From the NCBI GenBank assembly GCA_022592445.1, contig JABYQR010000329.1, positions 1-48,268 of the forward strand: a stretch of DNA of 48,268 nt, read 5' to 3'. Shown one piece after another: positions 43,627 to 48,268 of the stretch (positions within the stretch are counted from its first letter, which is position 1; every line of letters starts with the position of its first letter). The position numbers and the translations under genes are program-made. The notes below the pieces were generated by a model, which saw nothing but the letters and a program-made list of their open reading frames with translations, did not search any database and was not told where the DNA came from. Origin of the DNA: Cytidiella melzeri. Taxonomy: Eukaryota > Basidiomycota > Agaricomycetes > Polyporales > Irpicaceae.

Positions 43627-44562
43627 TTATACACAGTAAATCGTAGCTGAGCGAATAGCTCGGGGATGATCGTCGTAGAATTTCTTGATCGCTTCTTGAG
43701 CGTGCGTGATGTTTTCTACAGGCTCCCACGTGTCGTCGTTTGGTCCGTAGCCTTTCCAGCGTATGTAATACTGAAGCTTTTTGGCACAACCTGTACGTCT
43801 TGACTTGAAAATCTTCTTGACTTTGTATTCTTCTTCTCTGTCAATGATATCTGGCGGAGGCATCTCCAGCTTTTGGCCTTCGAATTCAGGTTCGTTGTAC
43901 GGTACCAACTTGCTTGCATGAAATACCGGGTGTATCCTTGGTGAACGTTCGGGCCATTCCAGTCTGAATGTGACCGGCGAGAGCTTTTCAGCAATCTTGA
44001 ATGGGCCATAGTACTTGGCTGACAGCTTATGTCCAGATTTTTGGTAGTCTCTCAGATCTAGCATGACCTGATCGCCTTCGTTGAAGGGAACCTTCTGAAC
44101 GTGCTTGTCATAGTACCATTTCATGCGTTCAGCCGCAAGTTGTAACGCCGCTTTAGCATGCTCTTGAGCTTGCAAGCGGTTCCACATGATGTCATTCATG
44201 TCAGACCTTTTCAGGTCCTTAGTGAGCATTGGACCAGCTCTAGGGTGTCTGCCGTATTCGAGGTAGAAAGGCGAGTGCTTAGTTCCCTTGTGCACTGCAT
44301 TGTTGTATGCGAACTCAGCCGAACTGAGCAGTCTAGCCCAGTCGTCATGTAGTTGATCAACGTAACAACGCAGGTACTGTTCGAGCGTTTGATTAACTCG
44401 TTCAGTTTGACCATCAGTCTGCGGATGATATGCAGTAGTCATTGTAGATTCTATCCCTAGCATTTTACACCATTCCTGGCATAAATCTGCTGCGAATTGT
44501 GGACCTCGGTCGGAAATGATTTGCAAAGGTAACCCGTGAAGGGTCCAGACTCTCTCATAGAG
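43627..44562 (-). pseudogene. Gypsy copy 2 integrase C-terminus and chromodomain
   Basis: Frame intact from the MITE edge to the stop at 43627. It contains LHGLPLQIISDRGPQFAADL, QTDGQTERVNQTLEQYLRCY, the GPF module and a chromodomain (YYIRWKGYGPNDDTWEPVEN). It lacks the one-base deletion that breaks copy 1 near 7059, so it is the reference for that region. Minor replacements versus copy 1 lie just before the chromodomain (YKVKKIFKSRR instead of YEVEKILKSRR). Confidence 0.88.
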
Positions 44563-44565
44563 TAG

Positions 44566-44975
44566 CACTGGGTAACTACGGCCCAATTTCCGGTGGAAAA
44601 ACATTTGAAATACGTAAGAAAAAATGGCGATTTTATGGTACCTTTTTGTAGCAGAAATAGCGCCAAAAAACACTGAATATTTCATCTTGTTTTTCTTGTG
44701 AGCGAATGGATGAAAAAGTGGCTTTTTTCTCAATGCGTTTTTCCGGCCTTTTGGTGATGCTTGGTGATGCCTAAACGGAGGCATCACCAAAAGGCCGGAA
44801 AAACGCATTGAGAAAAAAGCCACTTTTTCATCCATTCGCTCACAAGAAAAACAAGATGAAATATTCAGTGTTTTTTGGCGCTATTTCTGCTACAAAAAGG
44901 TACCGTAAAATTGCCATTTTTTCTCACGTATTTCTCATGTTTTCCCACCGGAAATTGGGCCGTGGTTACCCAGGG
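44566..44975. mobile_element. Near-perfect palindromic MITE
   Basis: 410 bases forming an inverted repeat with arms of nearly 200 bases around a short centre near 44764-44779. The ends are CACTGGGTAAC at the left and, reversed, CCCTGGGTAAC at the right. The flanking 3-base duplication is TAG (44563-44565 and 44976-44978). Removing the element and one TAG restores exactly the sequence of gypsy copy 1 at about 6878-6897, a clean empty-site comparison. CACT-type ends and a 3-base duplication again suggest CACTA-related mobilisation. The arms differ by only a few bases. Arm ORFs are mirror images, not genes. Confidence 0.9.
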
Positions 44976-44978
44976 TAG

Positions 44979-46457
44979 AGCTGCAAGGTCTTTTGCCGAG
45001 AACTCGTTTACGATAGGGAAGAAGTGCGCCCTTTTAGTAAGGCGGTCTACGACTACGCAGATAGCATTGAAGCCATCAGACTCCGGTAACTGAGTAATCA
45101 AATCGACAGTCATGATATCCCATGGTTTGGCCGGAACCGGATTAGGGATGAGTGGTCCGTAAGGCTGTTGCGGACGAGTCTTCATCCGCTGACATGTGTC
45201 ACAGCCTGTCACGTATTTCTTGACATCAGTGGTTAAACCTGGCCAACAGTAGTTTCTCGAGATCAGTTCGTACGTTTTCCATCTGCCAGGATGTCCGGCA
45301 GAAGGTAGATCATGATGCATCTGGATGATTTGGCGTCTCAGATCTAATTTATGATCTTTGGGGATGTATACTTTTCCACGGTATAGGAGTAATCCGTTCT
45401 CAAAATTCCATTCCTCTAGTGATTTCTTGAACTCCCTAGGACCAGAGTTAAGTAACTGCTGATAGTCCTTGGTAACTTCGTTGTTCATGAGTGCTTCCTT
45501 GACCTGTCTTAGGATTTCATCATCGTTGATAGGCGAGTCATGAGAGTTTTCGATAGCAGAGATGGCAAAAAACTCGGGTTTAAGGAGAATTTTGTCCTCG
45601 TTATCGGAATTTACCCCCTCTTCATGATCTGGCCTCCTGGACAGAGGATCTGCGGTAAGCATGGTCTTTCCGGGTTTGTGCCGGAGCACGAAATTGAATC
45701 GCGTGAGGTATAACACCCATCGCGCTTGTCTCCGAGTCAGCTTCTGGGCATTCCTGAAATATGTCAGGTTTTGGTGATCCGACCATATTTCTACCGTAAT
45801 CGGATGTCCCTCCAGATGTTGACGATACTCTTCCAGGGCGCGGATAATAGCCAACAACTCTTTATCGTATATCTCATAATTACGTTCATGGACGTTGAGT
45901 GATTTAGAGTAGAAGGCTACTGGATGCCACAGCTTGTCAACTGGGTCCAGTTGTGATAATACCGCTCCTGTAGCAAAGTTGCTAGCGTCTGTTTCCAGAC
46001 AGAAAGGGTTTACATCATTTGGTATCCTCAGAATAGGTGCTGACGTAAAAGCCTGTTTCAGACTTTGGAAGGCCTGTTCCTGAGCATCTTTCCAGATCCA
46101 GGATTGGTCCTTCTTTGTCAGAATAGTGAGCGGTTTTCGCATGTTTAGCAAAGTCCTTGATGAAACGCCGATAGAAATTGGCAAAGCCTAAGAAGGCTTG
46201 GACTTGCTTAACCTTTTCAGGTCGCGGCTACTCAGTAACTCCAGTGAGTTTGGCTGGATCCATCTCGATGTGTCCGTGAGAAATGATCATGCCTAGGTAC
46301 TCAATGCGATCTTTTTCAAAAAAGCATTTTTTTGGTTTGGCAAATAGATCGTTCTCGCGTAGACGCTTGAGCACTTCCTGTGTGATGCGACGGTTTTCCT
46401 TCTTGTCTTCAGTGAAGATGAGGATGTTGTCGAGATACACCATGACATGTCCTTCTA
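44979..46457 (-). pseudogene. Gypsy copy 2 reverse transcriptase end, RNase H and integrase core
   Basis: Reading down from 46457: LEGHVMVYLDNILIFTEDKK, in which the active site is YLDN instead of YLDD; then CFFEKDRIEYLGMIISHGHI; then a TAG stop in place of the Trp codon after VTE near 46228; then RNase H (LETDASNFATGAVLSQLDPV, WHPVAFYSKSLNVHERNYEI) and integrase zinc domain and core to DLAAL at the MITE. One inserted A near 46135 shifts the frame. It is otherwise free of the one-base deletions seen in copy 1. Confidence 0.88.
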
Positions 46458-48268
46458 GGCTTGCATTCGCCGCTTCTTGAACCCGTACCACCACCACCTA
46501 GAAAATTCCCACGCTTAAGCATAACGCCTCCCTCGCCACCACTCCCCTTCCTCTCCCCGTTAATCGCTCGAGTTCGTCCTTAAAACACCTTAATTACATC
46601 TACTTTTCTCGTATTCGCGTTATAAGCCCCCCCCTTTAAAGCCCCGTCACTTAATTCATCATGTCTGGCGTCCCACCAGACGCAGGCATGACCTTACCCC
46701 CGTCCCAACAGTCCTTGGACTACGCGACCCCGCCGCCCTCGACGCACCTCGCTGAGTTTAATCAGCTATTGCCCTCGGAGGTCCCTGGTGCGCCATACTA
46801 TAATCATCCTCACAATGCTCCTGTCAGCTTCGTCCCACAGCCCCCTCAACCTGCCCCCTCCATTGAACCGCAATCCATTGATGAAGACGCCGATCTGTGG
46901 GGAGATGACGCCTCTCCAGACGCGCCTTGTAATGCCTACCTCCCCTATGATAGCGAGGATCAGATCAGCGAGTCCCTGCCTGTCTTCGCCGCCACCCTTT
47001 CCACCCTCGCCGCCTTCCTCACGGAGCCGGCAGTCATGCACCGGATCCGCGAACTGGCACGTCACACGAAAGCCTTCGATAATACCATACTGCCCATTTT
47101 CAACAACTTACGCGGCCTCGTCAACACGTGGAACAGCACAGTGGACGCGGATCTCACCATTCAGCGCAGCGTGTCTGCCCCCTCTCCTCGCGCAGCGCCA
47201 AGCTCAACTCCCCCAGCGGCCTTTCACGCCCAGCCCGCTACCCACGCAGTCCGCCCAGCACACGCGTTCCCACGAGCCGGTGGAAGCCCGACTCACCACA
47301 CCGGCCAACCCACCCTTCCCGTATCCGCCTCGTCGAGACCGCCTCCCGTACCCATGGCCAATCGACCCGCCCCAACTTACGCGCAAGCCCTTAAGTCGCG
47401 ACCGGCCAACACCCTCCTGAACATCACCTCCGCCCTTGCAACAGCCCTTCCTGACGCCCCAGCTGAGGCAGTACTCTCGATGGCCACTAGGATGATCCCT
47501 ACGCCGCCCAATCGAGCTGTCCCTCGGCACGCTCCACGGAACGCATCCAAGGTTATCACGGTAAAGCCGACCAGCGGCAACATCGTAGTTTCCGACATTC
47601 CCAACGATCAGCAACTTCTCAGCGACTTCTCCGTCGTGTATGAGGAGGCCAAGCTTGATGGGCGCATCCCACAGGACGCTCCGGACATCCTATTTGTGCG
47701 ATGGTTGAACAATGCACTGCACCTCCAGTTCCGAACTTCGCCCTGCGAAGGCACGGAGGCTGTCATTGAATCCTTTTGGAACAGATGCAGGGGTCTGTGT
47801 GGCGCTACCCCAGCGTGCTCAAAATTCCGATTCCGCAACGGTGTGCTTTACCGTCGCGTTCCCTTCTCTGATCCGTCTGTTGCCACCTCTAACGAGTCTA
47901 TCCAACAGATCAAAGACTCTCTGCTGAGCCAATACGCATGGGAGGGAGTCACCATGATTGGCAACCCGCGCGTCCAAATCTCCGAAGGATCCTCCTTTGG
48001 CACTGTATTTGTGGACTTCTACGACAGCTCCACATCCCGCTGCATGCGCCAAATCATGCGCCAGATCGTGTACCTTAATGGTGGTACATGCCGAGCCGTG
48101 CAGGCTCACAACTTCCGGCCTGCAACCCCCCGATGCGCTGTTTGCCAACGCTGGGTCATCCCGCTGACATTTGTCGTTCGCAAGTGGTAAGGTGCCCCGT
48201 GTGCACACAACCGCACGACGAACGCGACCACGATCGTCTCGCGCCTCTGGCGGATACCAAATGCTTTA
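46458..48268 (+). mobile_element. Tad-like LINE (non-LTR retrotransposon), 5' end, continues past window
   Basis: Starts at the break in gypsy copy 2 and runs to the window edge. The first 200 bases are a C-rich leader without ORF, followed by ORF1 at 46661. ORF2 (endonuclease and reverse transcriptase) would lie beyond 48268 and is not seen. The LINE assignment rests on ORF1: a Pro/Ser-rich protein ending in zinc knuckles, as in fungal Tad-clade elements. Because it interrupts gypsy copy 2, it is the younger insertion. Confidence 0.7.
46661..48268 (+). pseudogene. LINE ORF1 (nucleic-acid-binding protein), frameshifted, partial
   Basis: ATG at 46661 in a good context (TCATCATGT). The N-terminal third is Pro-rich. 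An acidic segment follows (EDADLWGDDASPDAP), then a Ser/Pro/Ala-rich linker with PAPTYAQALKSRPANTLLN, a motif style typical of fungal LINE ORF1. A structured region of about 170 residues comes next (DILFVRWLNNALHLQFRTSP, GTVFVDFYDSSTSRCM). At about 48150 the first zinc knuckle starts as CAVCQRW but shifts frame. In the next register it continues HPADIC and then CPVCTQPHDERDH, so one G appears missing in the TGGGTCAT stretch. As written, the ORF stops at 48188-48190; the true frame stays open to the window end. Confidence 0.75.

Larger units (their letters stand above)
42666..46457 (-). mobile_element. Ty3/gypsy chromovirus copy 2, 5'-truncated
   Basis: A second member of the same family as 446-8778, in reverse orientation, inserted in copia. 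It retains the 3' LTR (42666-43390), polypurine tract, chromodomain, integrase, RNase H and part of reverse transcriptase, then ends at about 46457 within the reverse transcriptase, where LINE sequence starts. CTTCT (42661-42665) would be the left target duplication; its partner is missing. A palindromic MITE at 44566-44975 interrupts integrase. Confidence 0.92.

Noticed and set aside
44865..45093. Mirror-image ORFs (MALFLLQKGT...) in both arms of the palindromic MITE
   Set aside because: They occur only because the arms are inverted copies; no start context, no conservation and no known domain.
46470..46480. CTTCT beyond the truncated gypsy copy 2, as a partner for the CTTCT at 42661
   Set aside because: It lies inside the new LINE sequence rather than at a gypsy LTR end, and a 5-base match is expected by chance.

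Overview
The window looks like nuclear DNA of a basidiomycete fungus, probably an agaricomycete. The reasons are short (about 40-75 base) GT-AG introns, a STE12-type mating/filamentation regulator with two C2H2 fingers, three multi-exon genes of the DUF6533 membrane-protein family that is expanded in mushrooms, and Ty3 chromovirus, Ty1/copia and Tad-like LINE retrotransposons.

Layout. Positions 1-9096: a minus-strand host gene is split by a full-length Ty3/gypsy chromovirus at 446-8778. Its two LTRs are nearly identical and it is flanked by the 5-base duplication GTTAG. The element has an extra ORF before gag, then gag, and a pol region broken by many one-base deletions. About 9150-16520: an old, CpG-starved repeat domain with two arrays of a ~143-base repeat, a duplicated ~750-base block, and a hairpin resembling the SRP RNA helix-8 motif. 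At its right edge lies a small two-exon gene for a likely secreted protein. 16760-22296: ordinary CpG-containing intergenic DNA. 22297-25609: STE12, with one GC-AG intron. 25610-29400: mostly non-coding, with two orphan exon-like fragments. 29677-37077: three DUF6533 genes (minus, plus, minus) and a 5'-truncated ALG9 mannosyltransferase. 37948-48268: nested transposons. A minus-strand copia element (LTR 37948-38561) carries a 675-base CACT-ended DNA element. A second copy of the same gypsy family (42666-46457, minus) cuts copia in its gag. That gypsy copy carries a 410-base palindromic MITE and is itself cut by a plus-strand LINE whose ORF1 begins at 46661 and runs off the window.

The host genes share no obvious pathway. 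STE12 is a terminal MAP-kinase transcription factor, ALG9 acts in ER N-glycan assembly, and DUF6533 proteins are multi-pass membrane proteins of unknown role. The mobile elements show insertion order clearly, and the two gypsy copies serve as references for each other. No CRISPR array, tRNA or rRNA was seen. Intron boundaries were placed by eye from splice consensus, frame continuity and family motifs. No alignment or database search was run.
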